Assembly: GCF_000772935.1 (NCBI RefSeq)
Contig: NZ_JPVR01000078.1
Location: forward strand, 62,001-126,000
Origin: Lysinibacillus boronitolerans JCM 21713 = 10a = NBRC 103108
GTDB lineage: Bacteria; Bacillota; Bacilli; Bacillales_A; Planococcaceae
Reading direction: 5' to 3'
DNA: 64,000 bases
Part shown: in pieces, positions 28,422 through 37,964 of the stretch
How the letters are laid out: each line of letters opens with the position of its first letter
Position numbering within the stretch: the first letter of the stretch is position 1
Made by a program: the position numbers and the translations under genes
Notes under the pieces: model-generated
Seen by the model: only the letters and a program-made list of their open reading frames with translations
Told to the model about the DNA's origin: nothing
Databases searched by the model: none

Positions 28422-29525
28422 ATGTATAAAAAAGTGCTCATTTTAGGAGCGACAGCTTTTCTTTTAGCAGGCTGCGACAGTCAAATAGGGACAGGATGGT
28501 TTCAAAATAAAAAGGCAGAGGTGGAAACAGAGGGAGCTGTGACGAAGCAACAGGAAAAAATTGTCCCAGAGGTCAAAGTGATTGGAGAGCATGGTGTTGG
28601 AGCAGGCATTATTATCAGACAACAGGATGATCAACTGTATATTTTAACGAATGGCGCACTAGTGGCATCCAAGCCAACTGCCCTTGTTCAATTTGGTCAG
28701 GACAAGCTGGTAGCAGCAACTATTCATGTTATGTCAACCGCCTATAATATGGCCCTGTTACGAGTAACCTATCAAGCGGATGTGCAAGTGCCCAAGCTAT
28801 ATGAAGGTGAGCTCAATCAGCTAGCTGTTTATGTGAATGGCTTACCCTATACGATTCAAAAATACCAAGATAAAGTTGCGGCTTATTATATAGAAGCAGA
28901 ACAATCGATACCTCTAGGAAGCCCTGTTATGGAGGCTGAAAATGGCGCCATTGTCGGTCTATATTTTAATCGACAACAGCAAGGAGAATCCCAGCCATAC
29001 ATATTGCCTATAAAGGAATTCCAAGGATCCATTGATGAATGGATTGAAAAGGGCATGACAGCCAGTGTACGACTTTCCCAATCGAAAAACTTGTACCCCT
29101 ATATTGAACAAGGGGATAAAGAAGCTGTACAGCAAGCAATCGAACAATATGGAGAAAATGTATTTGCATATAATACCGATGAAATTAAGCTATTTTTAGA
29201 TACGTTTCACAAGCATTTAAAGGGGGCAGTGACAACTCAGGATGCAAGTGTGATGAAATCGATTGTCGGCACAGAGGCTATACAAGAAACCTTGGCTAGT
29301 ATGGTTGCCTATTATGCTTCCAAGCAAGCCAAAATTCATTTCTCCGACACGGATATTCAGGCAATTCGTGTAGAGGGACAGCGTCTTATCGTACAGGCTA
29401 AAACGGAATATATCCTAACGAATGCTGCTGGACAGGAGGCACTTGCCTACTCCAATATGGTGTATGAGTTAGAAAAAAATGAACAGGGCGAGTACAAGCT
29501 ACTTGGTCTCACAAACAAGGAGTGA
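28422..29525 (+). CDS. Lipoprotein with catalytically dead trypsin-like domain
   Basis: A 367-residue lipoprotein: signal peptide MYKKVLILGATAFLLAGC with Cys18 as lipid site, linker, then a domain that follows the trypsin/HtrA pattern but with a broken triad. The usual TNxHVV reads LTNGALV (His lost), DxALL reads NMALLRV (Asp lost), and the serine region is IPLGSPVM, where Ser remains but the GNSGG oxyanion loop is gone. After about residue 215 comes an additional C-terminal domain, perhaps NTF2-like. It probably binds rather than cuts. The ribosome site is weak. Its stop is 7 bp before the recQ start. Confidence 0.72.
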   Translation: MYKKVLILGATAFLLAGCDSQIGTGWFQNKKAEVETEGAVTKQQEKIVPEVKVIGEHGVGAGIIIRQQDDQLYILTNGALVASKPTALVQFGQDKLVAATIHVMSTAYNMALLRVTYQADVQVPKLYEGELNQLAVYVNGLPYTIQKYQDKVAAYYIEAEQSIPLGSPVMEAENGAIVGLYFNRQQQGESQPYILPIKEFQGSIDEWIEKGMTASVRLSQSKNLYPYIEQGDKEAVQQAIEQYGENVFAYNTDEIKLFLDTFHKHLKGAVTTQDASVMKSIVGTEAIQETLASMVAYYASKQAKIHFSDTDIQAIRVEGQRLIVQAKTEYILTNAAGQEALAYSNMVYELEKNEQGEYKLLGLTNKE

Positions 29526-29532
29526 ATTTTGC

Positions 29533-31305
29533 ATGGAGCAAGCTAGACAAATGCTACAGCATCATTTTGGCTATGATACCTTTCGCCAAGGACAAGCCCA
29601 AATTATTGAACAAACATTACGAGGGCAGTCAAGTCTTTGTGTCATGCCAACAGGTGGAGGGAAATCCATTTGCTATCAAATTCCAGCGTTAATGCTTGAG
29701 GGGTTAACCATCGTAATTTCGCCTCTGATTTCACTGATGCAAGATCAGGTGGAGGCTTTACGTACAGCGAATATTCCAGCAGCCTATATCAATAGTACGC
29801 TGACAGCACAGGAAGTAGATGAAACCATGCAGCTTGCTCGTGCGGGTTATTTAAAGCTCCTCTATATTGCACCTGAACGACTGGAAAGTACGACGTTTCT
29901 TCAAGCATTGTCGTATTTATCTGTCCCATTACTTGCGGTGGATGAGGCCCATTGTATATCGCAATGGGGGCATGATTTTAGACCAAGCTATCGTTCGATC
30001 CACAAGCTTTTTACGCTATGGCCACAAAAGCCCACTGTTTTAGCGCTGACAGCCACGGCAACGCCAACGGTTTGTGATGATATTCGTCAATTGTTAGCGA
30101 TTGATGAGCAGGCAACGGTCATGACAGGCTTTTCACGTGAGAATTTGGCACTTTCGGTGTTAATTGGTGAAAATAAAGAACGGTATGTAAAAAATTATGT
30201 ACAACAAAATAAACAGGAAGTGGGCATCATTTATGCAGCTACTCGAAAAGCGGTGGACGCCATTTATGATGTGCTGAGCCGCTCTGGTGAAGCCGTTGCA
30301 AAATATCATGCAGGTCTATCAGAGAGCTTGCGGATGGCTGAGCAGGAGCGGTTTTTAAAAGATGAGGCACGTATCATGGTGGCAACGAATGCTTTTGGTA
30401 TGGGGATTGATAAAAGTAATGTGCGCTTTGTGTTGCATTATCAAATGCCTCGTAATATGGAGAGCTATTACCAGGAAGCGGGCCGTGCTGGCCGAGATGG
30501 TCTGCCAAGTGCCTGCATTTTACTGTATGCTTCAGGGGACGTTCAAACACAGCGTTTTCTTATCGAACAGTCACAGGATGAGGCACGTATTACACAGGAG
30601 CTAGCTAAACTACAAACAATGGTCGATTATTGCCATACAGAGGGCTGCTTACAGAATGCGATTTTAGCGTATTTTGGAGAAGTAGAGGAGGAGCCATGTG
30701 GGCGTTGTAGTAACTGTATTGACGGGCGAGCAGTGACAGATGTGACAGAGGATGCGCAAAAGGTGCTGGCCTGTGTTGTGCGTATGGGACAAAAATTTGG
30801 TAAGACCATGGTGGCACAAGTGTTAATTGGCTCTAAAAATCAAAAAATAGCTGAATTTGGCTTTGCCCGTTTATCGACCTATGGCATTTTAAAAGGACAA
30901 TATGCCTCAAAGGATGTCTCCAACTTTATCGAATTTTTAATTGCAGAGGGCTTGCTGGCCGTGAAGCACGGTACATTCCCAACAATTTATGTATCGGCTG
31001 AAGGCAAGGAAGTGCTGCTTGGCAATCGACAGGTCATGCGGAAGGAAGCTGTCACAGTGAAGAAGCTGGTGGATAATGATCCATTATTCGAACACTTACG
31101 GGTATTACGCAAAGAGATTGCTGATGAGGAAAAGGTACCGCCATTTGTTGTATTTTCCGATAAAACATTGCGTGATCTATGTGATAAAAGACCAACCGTA
31201 TTGGAGGATTTACGACAGGTGAGTGGTATAGGGGAAGTGAAATATGAGAAGTATGGTCAACGCTTCTTTGACGCACTACAATCGTTTTTAGAGGCCTCCG
31301 TCTAA
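29533..31305 (+). CDS. recQ: ATP-dependent DNA helicase RecQ
   Basis: A 590-residue 3'-5' DNA helicase of recombination and repair. Visible: Walker A (PTGGGKSIC), DEAH box (AVDEAHCISQWGHDFRP), motif V/VI (ATNAFGMGIDKSNVRFV; QEAGRAGRDG), the RecQ-C-terminal zinc motif (C-x-C pairs in CHTEGC and CGRCSNC), a winged-helix region and a C-terminal HRDC domain (FVVFSDKTLRDLCDKRP). The ATG at 29533 is preceded by AAGGAG, 10 nt away, which overlaps the end of the lipoprotein gene; the two are probably cotranscribed. Confidence 0.95.
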   Translation: MEQARQMLQHHFGYDTFRQGQAQIIEQTLRGQSSLCVMPTGGGKSICYQIPALMLEGLTIVISPLISLMQDQVEALRTANIPAAYINSTLTAQEVDETMQLARAGYLKLLYIAPERLESTTFLQALSYLSVPLLAVDEAHCISQWGHDFRPSYRSIHKLFTLWPQKPTVLALTATATPTVCDDIRQLLAIDEQATVMTGFSRENLALSVLIGENKERYVKNYVQQNKQEVGIIYAATRKAVDAIYDVLSRSGEAVAKYHAGLSESLRMAEQERFLKDEARIMVATNAFGMGIDKSNVRFVLHYQMPRNMESYYQEAGRAGRDGLPSACILLYASGDVQTQRFLIEQSQDEARITQELAKLQTMVDYCHTEGCLQNAILAYFGEVEEEPCGRCSNCIDGRAVTDVTEDAQKVLACVVRMGQKFGKTMVAQVLIGSKNQKIAEFGFARLSTYGILKGQYASKDVSNFIEFLIAEGLLAVKHGTFPTIYVSAEGKEVLLGNRQVMRKEAVTVKKLVDNDPLFEHLRVLRKEIADEEKVPPFVVFSDKTLRDLCDKRPTVLEDLRQVSGIGEVKYEKYGQRFFDALQSFLEASV

Positions 31306-31330
31306 TAAATTTGTTGCCATCGCATAGAAA

Positions 31331-31369
31331 AGAGGTGTCTCCAGCTTGTGAGACCCCTCTTTCTTTATT
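31331..31369 (+). terminator. Terminator of recQ
   Basis: AGAGGTGTCTC (31331-31341) pairs with GAGACCCCTCT (31350-31360) with one mismatch, then a T-rich stretch. It lies between the convergent recQ and msrA. Confidence 0.7.
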
Positions 31370-31889
31370 ATTTTTCCCAATGCTTCGCAATGAATGTATC
31401 TCGCCCAGAAACGGCACGGTCTTGCTGATAGTGTGCTGCCTCTTTTTTATAATAATCCTGGTGATAGTCCTCTGCTGGGTAGAAGCGTTCAGCATTGCGA
31501 ATTTTGGTTACAATAGGTTTATCAAAGCGTCCGCTATTGGCAAGCTTTTCTTTCGAGGCCTCTGCGATTTGCTTTTGCTCATCTGTATAGGTAAAGATAG
31601 CGGTTGTATAGGATTCGCCACGGTCATGGAATTGTCCATACGCATCCGTCGGGTCAATTTGCATCCAATAAATATCAAGGAGCTGCTCATAACTAAAAAT
31701 AGCAGGGTCGAATTCGATTTCTACTACTTCTAAATGACCTGACGTTCCTTTTTTGACATCTTCATAGGTTGGGTTTTCTAGGTGGCCACCCATATAGCCT
31801 GAAGTGACTTTATGTATACCGTCCCACTCGACGAATGGCTTGACCATACACCAAAAACAGCCACCAGCAAATGTCGCTTTTTCTATCAT
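31368..31889 (-). CDS. msrA: Peptide-methionine (S)-S-oxide reductase
   Basis: A 173-residue MsrA that repairs oxidised methionine. The nucleophile motif GGCFWC is at the N-terminus (Cys11 and Cys14), followed by [18 protein letters not shown] and [13 protein letters not shown]. No MsrB domain is fused. Further Cys residues that would act as recyclers are absent from the C-terminus, so the second Cys of the motif or thioredoxin may resolve the intermediate. The ATG at 31889 has AAAGGA 8 nt upstream; the frame opens 31 codons earlier without support. Confidence 0.93.
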   Translation of the reverse strand: MIEKATFAGGCFWCMVKPFVEWDGIHKVTSGYMGGHLENPTYEDVKKGTSGHLEVVEIEFDPAIFSYEQLLDIYWMQIDPTDAYGQFHDRGESYTTAIFTYTDEQKQIAEASKEKLANSGRFDKPIVTKIRNAERFYPAEDYHQDYYKKEAAHYQQDRAVSGRDTFIAKHWEK

Positions 31890-32063
31890 TTGAATCATCC
31901 TTTCTTTTGTGAAAATATTATAGCATTGTTTTACGCCAAACTGTGCAAATGGGTGTAAAATAACGTTTAGATAGAAAAACATGGAATAGATCCTTTTTAA
32001 AATGAAACTTTCTAGCTAATCAATCGTTACATTAACTATATCAAAATAGAGGAGTTAGTTGTT

Positions 32064-33014
32064 ATGGAAGAGCAAGATTATACAAGACGCTCCCAACGTC
32101 CTAAAAAGCGTCGATTACGTAAAGGGAGAGCATTTTTTACACTATTACTATTGTGTATCATTGTGATTGTCGGCTATTCGGTCATGCAATATCGCAGCGG
32201 GCTTGAGTTAGCCAACGACACCAAAGTTGCACAGGAAGATTTTACGGGTGATAGCATCAAAGGGGATATCGAAAACTATTTGATTTTAGGGGTCGATACA
32301 CGTGGTGAAGAAAAATCACGTACCGATACAATGATGGTATTATCCTGGAATAAAGCAAATAACGATATTAAACTCGTATCCTTTATGCGTGATATTTACG
32401 CGGATATACCAGGCTATCAATCCTATAAGCTTAATACAGCCTACTACCTAGACGGTGTTCAGCTATTAAAGGATACATTGACAAATATGTTTGGCCTACC
32501 GATCCATCATTATGCACTGATTGATTTTAAAAACTTTGAATCATTAGTGGATATTTTAGCACCAAATGGTGTGGAAATGGATGTTGAAAAGGATATGTCT
32601 GAAAATATTGGGGTAGAGTTAAAGCAAGGTGTTCATCGTTTAAATGGTCAGGAGCTACTAGGCTATGCGCGCTTCCGTCATGATGCAGAAGGTGATTTTG
32701 GGCGTGTTGCACGTCAGCAAAAAGTAATTGAAGCATTAAAAACAGAGTTATTAACACCTTCGAATATGCTGCATTTACCAAAATTTGTTGGTGCGGCACA
32801 GGGCTATATCACAACAGATTATTCATCTACTGAGGAAATGCAGCAAGTGCTAAAATTGCTATCAAAGGGCAAGGTAAACATTGAGAAAGCAACCATCCCT
32901 ATCGAGGGGAGCTATCGATTCCAAAACTTTAGCCATGCGGGCGATTCCATTGTCATCGATGTAGAGCAAAACAAAGCCTTTTTAAGTGATTTTTTAGGTA
33001 TTTCACTAGAGTGA
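32064..33014 (+). CDS. LytR-CpsA-Psr family cell-wall ligase
   Basis: A 316-residue LCP enzyme that attaches wall teichoic acid or other glycopolymers to peptidoglycan. A basic cytoplasmic N-terminus and one membrane helix (about 22-42) precede the LCP domain, with YLILGVDTRGEEKSRTDTMMVLS in pieces (Asp/Arg phosphate ligands), SFMRDIYADIPGY and the Arg-rich YARFRHDAEGDFGRVARQ. AGAGGAG lies about 9 nt before the ATG. An AI-2E-type permease gene follows 64 bp later in the same direction. Confidence 0.93.
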   Translation: MEEQDYTRRSQRPKKRRLRKGRAFFTLLLLCIIVIVGYSVMQYRSGLELANDTKVAQEDFTGDSIKGDIENYLILGVDTRGEEKSRTDTMMVLSWNKANNDIKLVSFMRDIYADIPGYQSYKLNTAYYLDGVQLLKDTLTNMFGLPIHHYALIDFKNFESLVDILAPNGVEMDVEKDMSENIGVELKQGVHRLNGQELLGYARFRHDAEGDFGRVARQQKVIEALKTELLTPSNMLHLPKFVGAAQGYITTDYSSTEEMQQVLKLLSKGKVNIEKATIPIEGSYRFQNFSHAGDSIVIDVEQNKAFLSDFLGISLE

Positions 33015-33078
33015 TGTTTCGCAAAAACCAGCATTATCCTGTAATATAAAGGTAGAGCATTTGGATTGGGGTGGATAT

Positions 33079-34278
33079 ATGGAAAAAGAGAGACCAAAAG
33101 AGCGTTCAAGCCTGTTAGCAACCAAGTTTATTCGTTTTTTAGGTGGTAGAAACCTATTATTTACACTAGTGATTTTATTACTGGTGGCATGTGTTATTTT
33201 TATGTTTAATCAAGTTTCCTTTATCTTTACCCCGCTACAAGTTTTATTTGAAGTAGTCATTTTACCTGGGGTACTAGCCGTCATTGGCTACTATTTATTA
33301 CGCCCATTGCTGGCAATTCTGGTACGATGGCGTATCCCAAGGATATGGGGTATTTTAATCCTCTATATTGCGGTCATTGGTGTCATTACATTACTTGTGG
33401 TGCTAGTCTATCCATTTTTACGCGATCAGTTCACGAATTTAGCACAGGAATTCCCAGAGTACTTTATGGCATTTACGCAAAACATTGTAGAATTCCTGAA
33501 TCATTCACGTTTTAATGAGTACTTAGATAAAATTAGTTTTAATTTTGATGAAGTTTTGAATAACTTCACAACGGATATGGTAAAAACAGTGAAGGATATG
33601 GCGACCAATGTAGCGCAGGGTGTGGCATCTGGTATTACGGGCTTCCTATCAACGTTAACAGGTATTGTGCTATCACTTGTAACGGTGCCATTCATCCTGT
33701 TTTATTTACTAAAAGAGGGCGAAAAATTACCGAAATTTATGCTGAAAGTGTGCCCGCCACGTATGCGTAAAGAGGTAACTGAGATTTTCCATGACATGGA
33801 CAAGCAAATTAGTTCGTACATACAGGGACAGATTTTAGTATCCATGTGTATTGGAGCAATGGTGACGATTGGCTTCTTAATTATTGGCATGAAGTATGCT
33901 TTATTGCTCGGCTTCCTTGCGATGATTACAAGTGTGGTGCCCTATTTAGGACCCGTTATTGCGATCACACCAGCAGTCATTATCGCTCTTGTTACATCCC
34001 CATTGATGCTGATTAAGCTAGCGATTGTATGGACAATCGTTCAGTTAATCGAAGGAAAGTTCATTTCTCCGCAAATTATGGGGAAATCACTCAGTATTCA
34101 TCCAATTACGATTATCTTTGTGCTATTAACGGCAGGCTCGTTATTTGGTGTCCCAGGTGTTATTTTAGGGATTCCTGGCTATGCGATCTTTAAGGTACTT
34201 GTCACGCATTTATTCAAGCTCTTTAAGCAGCGCTATAACCGCTACGAAGATGACGTTCATCAAAAATATGATATCTAA
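33079..34278 (+). CDS. AI-2E family transporter (YdbI/PerM-like permease)
   Basis: A 399-residue membrane protein with about eight hydrophobic helices, the large mid-protein soluble loop and the C-terminal signature of the family ([37 protein letters not shown]). Members have been linked to export of AI-2 or to ion/pH balance; the substrate is not predictable. The ATG at 33079 is preceded by GGGGTGG; a TTG at 33061 is also possible. A strong terminator follows. Confidence 0.9.
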   Translation: MEKERPKERSSLLATKFIRFLGGRNLLFTLVILLLVACVIFMFNQVSFIFTPLQVLFEVVILPGVLAVIGYYLLRPLLAILVRWRIPRIWGILILYIAVIGVITLLVVLVYPFLRDQFTNLAQEFPEYFMAFTQNIVEFLNHSRFNEYLDKISFNFDEVLNNFTTDMVKTVKDMATNVAQGVASGITGFLSTLTGIVLSLVTVPFILFYLLKEGEKLPKFMLKVCPPRMRKEVTEIFHDMDKQISSYIQGQILVSMCIGAMVTIGFLIIGMKYALLLGFLAMITSVVPYLGPVIAITPAVIIALVTSPLMLIKLAIVWTIVQLIEGKFISPQIMGKSLSIHPITIIFVLLTAGSLFGVPGVILGIPGYAIFKVLVTHLFKLFKQRYNRYEDDVHQKYDI

Positions 34279-34280
34279 CA

Positions 34281-34316
34281 AAACAGCTACTGCTAGCAAC
34301 GCAGTAGCTGTTTTTT
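34281..34316 (+). terminator. Terminator of the LCP/AI-2E genes
   Basis: AAACAGCTACTGC (34281-34293) pairs with GCAGTAGCTGTTT (34301-34313), 7-nt loop, T to 34316. Confidence 0.93.
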
Positions 34317-34375
34317 GCTGTGGAAAATCGCATTATGCTATTCTATTAGTAGAGCTAAAACAAGGGGGAAAGGAA

Positions 34376-34741
34376 ATGGCATACATACCGATCAATTTTC
34401 AAGAGAAATTGGCTAAATTTCAAGAGCATTGGTCTCCAAAGGTCATTGCTGAAATGAACGATTATCAATTCAAACTCGTTAAAGTTCAGGGGGATTTTGT
34501 TTGGCATAAGCATGAGGATACGGATGAGGTGTTTATTGTCCTTGAGGGGCATTTAATCATCGAATTCCGAGATGGCCAGGTAAGCTTGCACGCAGGAGAG
34601 ATGTTTGTGGTTCCTCGCAATGTGGAACATAAACCCTTTGCTGCTTCGGAGTGTAAAATTCTGCTTGTAGAGCCAATGGGTGTCGTGAATACAGGTGAGG
34701 AGCAATCAGCGCTTACCGCTGAAAATGATGTGTGGATTTAA
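34376..34741 (+). CDS. Cupin-domain protein (121 aa)
   Basis: A single small cupin barrel. Metal-ligand residues of motif 1 are visible ([18 protein letters not shown], His-x-His and Glu) and motif 2 has NVEHKP. Such proteins are mannose-6-phosphate-isomerase-like or dioxygenase-like; the substrate is unknown. GGGGG and AAAGGA lie just before the ATG at 34376. The frame is open upstream to 34181 only because it overlaps the previous gene. A convergent terminator follows. Confidence 0.88.
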   Translation: MAYIPINFQEKLAKFQEHWSPKVIAEMNDYQFKLVKVQGDFVWHKHEDTDEVFIVLEGHLIIEFRDGQVSLHAGEMFVVPRNVEHKPFAASECKILLVEPMGVVNTGEEQSALTAENDVWI

Positions 34742-34750
34742 CTATCATAG

Positions 34751-34785
34751 AAAAACCCTTCCAACTAAATGTTAGAAGGGTTTTT
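34751..34785. terminator. Bidirectional terminator (cupin / aminotransferase)
   Basis: AAAAACCCTTC (34751-34761) pairs with GAAGGGTTTTT (34775-34785), 13-nt loop with minor inner pairing. Confidence 0.92.
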
Positions 34786-34796
34786 ACATTGACTAA

Positions 34797-35972
34797 TTAT
34801 TGCTTTGCTAATAACTGTACTTTTGCTAAGCGATCCACTGCTTCTTGTAGAAGTTCCTTTGGTTGGACTAATGCTAAACGTAAATAGCCTTGTCCAGCTG
34901 TACCAAATACGGTTCCTGGAACTGTGACAACGCCTACTTGTTCAATCAATTGAAAGGCTAATTCTGTGCAATCGATAGCATAGGGATATTTAGCCCATAC
35001 GAACATTCCACCATCAGAGGGTGCTGCTTCCCAGCCTAAAGCTTGTAAGCCATTCATTAGCGTTTTATGGCGCTCAGAGAAAGTGGCACGTAAGCTTTCC
35101 GTAATTTCCTCAGCGTTATCCAGTGCGACGACAGCCGCATCCTGAATAGGCTCGAAAATACCGAAATCTAAATTTGATTTTAATTGCTTAATAACAGCGA
35201 TCATTTCTGCATTTCCTGCGATATAGGCAATACGTGTACCGGCAAGACTAAAGCTTTTAGAGAGGGAGTTAATCTCCATACCGACCTCTTTTGCTCCTGG
35301 TGCAGCTAGGAAGCTAATAGGGCCATCTCCCGTAAAATAGAACTCTGAATAGGCTGCATCATGGAGGACGATGATATTATACTTTTTAGCAAAGGCGATG
35401 ACTTTTTCAAAGTACGCTAGTGACGGCATCGCTGGTACAGGATTTCCTGGTAAGTTTAAAATCAATAGCTTTGCTTTCTGTGCAATTTCTTCTGGTACAG
35501 CGTCTAAATCAGGTAAATAATCGTTGTCGGCTGTTTGAGGCATGTAATAAGGTGTTGCGCCAGCTAAGTGAATCCCTGCGTCATACGCTACATAAGCTGG
35601 GTTTGTGGATAAGACGATGTCTCCTGGATCACAAAAGGCAATTGGTAAATGCACTAAGCCTTCTTGCGATCCAATGGTTTGAATAATTTCTGTCGCGGGA
35701 TCTAAATCAACATTACTACGACGCTTATAGTAGCGACTTACTGCGTCATAAAAACGCTGTGTGCCAGTCAGTGTATAGCCGTAAGATTCAGCTAAACCTG
35801 CACGAAAGGAAAGATGCTCACGTATTTTGGCATGTGGAGGAAGATCAGGGCTGCCTAAGCTTAGGTCAATTAAGGTCATGCCCTTTGCTTGCTGTTCTCG
35901 AGCAAAATTTTTCAAATCTCCGAAAATTGCTGGTGTAAATAATGACATTTTTTTAGATGGTACGATTTTCAA
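34797..35972 (-). CDS. Class I/II PLP-dependent aminotransferase (DapL/PatA-like)
   Basis: A 391-residue fold-type I aminotransferase. PLP-Lys is in NSLSKSFSLAGTRIAY; other markers are SLGSPDLPP, LNLPGNPVP and LHDAAYSEF. It is nearer LL-diaminopimelate- or alanine-type aminotransferases than aspartate ones, but the substrate is uncertain. The start is taken as TTG at 35972, 10 nt after AAGGAG; an internal ATG at 35948 is the alternative. The frame is open much further upstream (to 36260) but that part overlaps the divergent gene and is not coding-like. Confidence 0.85.
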   Translation of the reverse strand: MKIVPSKKMSLFTPAIFGDLKNFAREQQAKGMTLIDLSLGSPDLPPHAKIREHLSFRAGLAESYGYTLTGTQRFYDAVSRYYKRRSNVDLDPATEIIQTIGSQEGLVHLPIAFCDPGDIVLSTNPAYVAYDAGIHLAGATPYYMPQTADNDYLPDLDAVPEEIAQKAKLLILNLPGNPVPAMPSLAYFEKVIAFAKKYNIIVLHDAAYSEFYFTGDGPISFLAAPGAKEVGMEINSLSKSFSLAGTRIAYIAGNAEMIAVIKQLKSNLDFGIFEPIQDAAVVALDNAEEITESLRATFSERHKTLMNGLQALGWEAAPSDGGMFVWAKYPYAIDCTELAFQLIEQVGVVTVPGTVFGTAGQGYLRLALVQPKELLQEAVDRLAKVQLLAKQ

Positions 35973-36204
35973 AACTAGTACACTCCTTGTAGTTGTATAA
36001 CAGAATAGTAGTTCACATTTTATCATACTGAAGCGCAGAAAGGGACAGATATTCTGAAAAAAGAAAATATTTATATAATGAAGAGGATGTGTGCATAGAC
36101 TAGCGAAAAAAGATTTTCTACTATTGGGAGAAGCTACTATAAATTTCTTCAAAGAGGAAAGTGTATTATACTGGGTATAAAGCTTTTCAGGTGGGGGGAG
36201 TCTT

Positions 36205-37086
36205 ATGAGAACAGAGCAAGAAATGTATGATTTAATCCTGGCCACTGCACAACAGGACACTAGAATTCGTGCTGTTTACCTAAATGGCTCAAGAGCAAAT
36301 CCGAATGTTCCAAGGGATATGTTTCAAGATTTTGATGTTGTGTATGTCGTAACAGATATAGCCTCTTTCTTACAAGATGACAAATGGATTCACGTATTTG
36401 GCGAGCGGCTGATGATGCAGGAGCCTGATCGATTGGATAAGGGGCTTGGCTTGGACAAAGACTTTACTTATAGCTATACATATTTAATGCTACTGAAGGA
36501 TGGGCATCGCATTGACCTTCGCTTATTATCGATACAAGCTATGCTAGATGAGTATGGGCAAGACAAGCTGACCGTCCCTTTACTCGATAAGGATCAGCTT
36601 TTGCCACCTATCTCTCCATCCTCAGATTGTGACTATCATATTAGTCCACCAACTGTGGGGCAATTTGCTAGCTGTACGAATGATTTTTGGTGGTGTTTAC
36701 AAAATGTAGCCAAGGGCATTTGGCGAGACGAACTCCCATATGCCAAGCAAATGTTTGAGGAAACGACAAGGCAGTCCTTGCATCAAATGCTTAATTGGTG
36801 GATTGGTCAGCACCATCATTATCAGATATCTACGGGCAAAATGGGGAAGTATTTAAAAAATTATGTGCCAGCTAATTATTGGGCATTGTACGTAAAAACC
36901 TATGCCGACGCTGATTATGCTAACATGTGGAATGCCCTGTTTGCGGCATGCACACTCTTTCGAAGTATCGCAAAGGAGGTAGCCCATCACTTTCAGTTCG
37001 CGTACCCTCACGAGGATGATGCCCATATGTCAGCCTATTTGAAGCATGTACGTACATTACCACCAGATGCGAAAACGATATTGTAA
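36205..37086 (+). CDS. Aminoglycoside 6-adenylyltransferase-like protein (AadE/AadK family)
   Basis: A 293-residue nucleotidyltransferase. The signature NGSRANPNVPRDMFQDFDVV (Gly-Ser and the Asp pair) matches streptomycin 6-adenylyltransferases, and the C-terminal helical part (TNDFWWCLQNVAKGIWRDELPYAKQMFE in pieces) is typical. Chromosomal AadK-type genes in Bacilli give low-level streptomycin resistance; whether this one does is unproven. GGGGGAG lies 6 nt before the ATG. The P-loop protein gene starts 14 bp after its stop, so the two form an operon. Confidence 0.85.
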   Translation: MRTEQEMYDLILATAQQDTRIRAVYLNGSRANPNVPRDMFQDFDVVYVVTDIASFLQDDKWIHVFGERLMMQEPDRLDKGLGLDKDFTYSYTYLMLLKDGHRIDLRLLSIQAMLDEYGQDKLTVPLLDKDQLLPPISPSSDCDYHISPPTVGQFASCTNDFWWCLQNVAKGIWRDELPYAKQMFEETTRQSLHQMLNWWIGQHHHYQISTGKMGKYLKNYVPANYWALYVKTYADADYANMWNALFAACTLFRSIAKEVAHHFQFAYPHEDDAHMSAYLKHVRTLPPDAKTIL

Positions 37087-37100
37087 GGGGGAAGAGGGCA

Positions 37101-37916
37101 GTGAAGGTTTATTCATTAAGTGGACCAAGTGGCACAGGCAAAAGTACAAGTGCGCTGGCCTTTGCCCATAAATTAGGGGTGGAGGCCATTGTTGATGATG
37201 GATTACTCATTGTGAATGGTGTCAGGGTTGCAGGCGTTTCTGCAAAATTTGAAAAAAATACGATTACCGCTGTACGACGCGCCATTTTTACAGATCCTGT
37301 CCATCGTGAGGCTGTCCAAAAGGCGCTAGCTCATCATCAGGTACAGTCTATTTTACTGATAGGCACATCGACTAAAATGACGAATAGTATTGCCAAGCAG
37401 CTAGAGCTAGGTCCGATTGAACGCTATTATGATGTGGAAGATGTCCGCTCATTGAAAGATATTCAAAAAGCACGCTTTATCCGTCAAACACAGGGTAAGC
37501 ATGTTATGCCAATTCCATATAGACAAGTGGAGCAAAATTTCTTTAAACGATTGGTGCAAAAGGGCATGGAGATTTTTTCATCGAAACGTGAAAAAATCGG
37601 AGAAACGACAATTGTACGCCCTGATTTTCAGCGGGAATATATAGAAATCAGCAAGCATGTTTATGTACAGCTACTGACATACTGCTGTAGCCAACAGGCA
37701 ATTGTACAAAAGGTGGAGCAGGCACAATTTGTGCTAGGAGATCAGGTTCAAGCTATCCTCACTATTCAGGTAAAGCTACCGATCGATTATCCACTAGCAG
37801 CACGTTTATTGGCATTACAACAAGCTGTGCAGCAAGACTTTTATCTACATTTTGGCTATGAATTAGATGCTATTCATGTACATGTGAAAACGGCTTTGCA
37901 AAAGAAAAAAGCGTAA
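37101..37916 (+). CDS. P-loop ATP-binding protein with Asp23/Gls24-like C-terminal part
   Basis: A 271-residue protein starting with GTG. The N-terminus has Walker A (GPSGTGKST, residues 8-16) and a small kinase-like domain to about 165. The C-terminal 90 residues have the alternating pattern of the Asp23/Gls24 envelope-stress domain: IEISKHVYVQLL, then IQVKLPIDYPLAARLLALQQ and a closing IHVHVKTAL. I know of such domains as membrane-associated stress proteins (YqhY, AmaP partner) but not as part of a well-described P-loop fusion. The role is unknown; it follows the adenylyltransferase gene by 14 bp. Confidence 0.62.
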   Translation: MKVYSLSGPSGTGKSTSALAFAHKLGVEAIVDDGLLIVNGVRVAGVSAKFEKNTITAVRRAIFTDPVHREAVQKALAHHQVQSILLIGTSTKMTNSIAKQLELGPIERYYDVEDVRSLKDIQKARFIRQTQGKHVMPIPYRQVEQNFFKRLVQKGMEIFSSKREKIGETTIVRPDFQREYIEISKHVYVQLLTYCCSQQAIVQKVEQAQFVLGDQVQAILTIQVKLPIDYPLAARLLALQQAVQQDFYLHFGYELDAIHVHVKTALQKKKA

Positions 37917-37964
37917 AAAACAGGTACTCTGCGCGCACGTTGGCGTTAAGAGTACCTGTTTTTT
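37915..37964. terminator. Bidirectional terminator (P-loop gene / enoyl-CoA hydratase)
   Basis: AAAAAACAGGTACTCT (37915-37930) pairs with AGAGTACCTGTTTTTT (37949-37964), 18-nt GC-rich loop. Confidence 0.93.

Noticed and set aside
35973..36260. N-terminal extension of the aminotransferase frame
   Set aside because: The extra 96 residues overlap the start of the divergent adenylyltransferase-like gene and do not resemble aminotransferases; a TTG with AAGGAG at 35972 explains the start.
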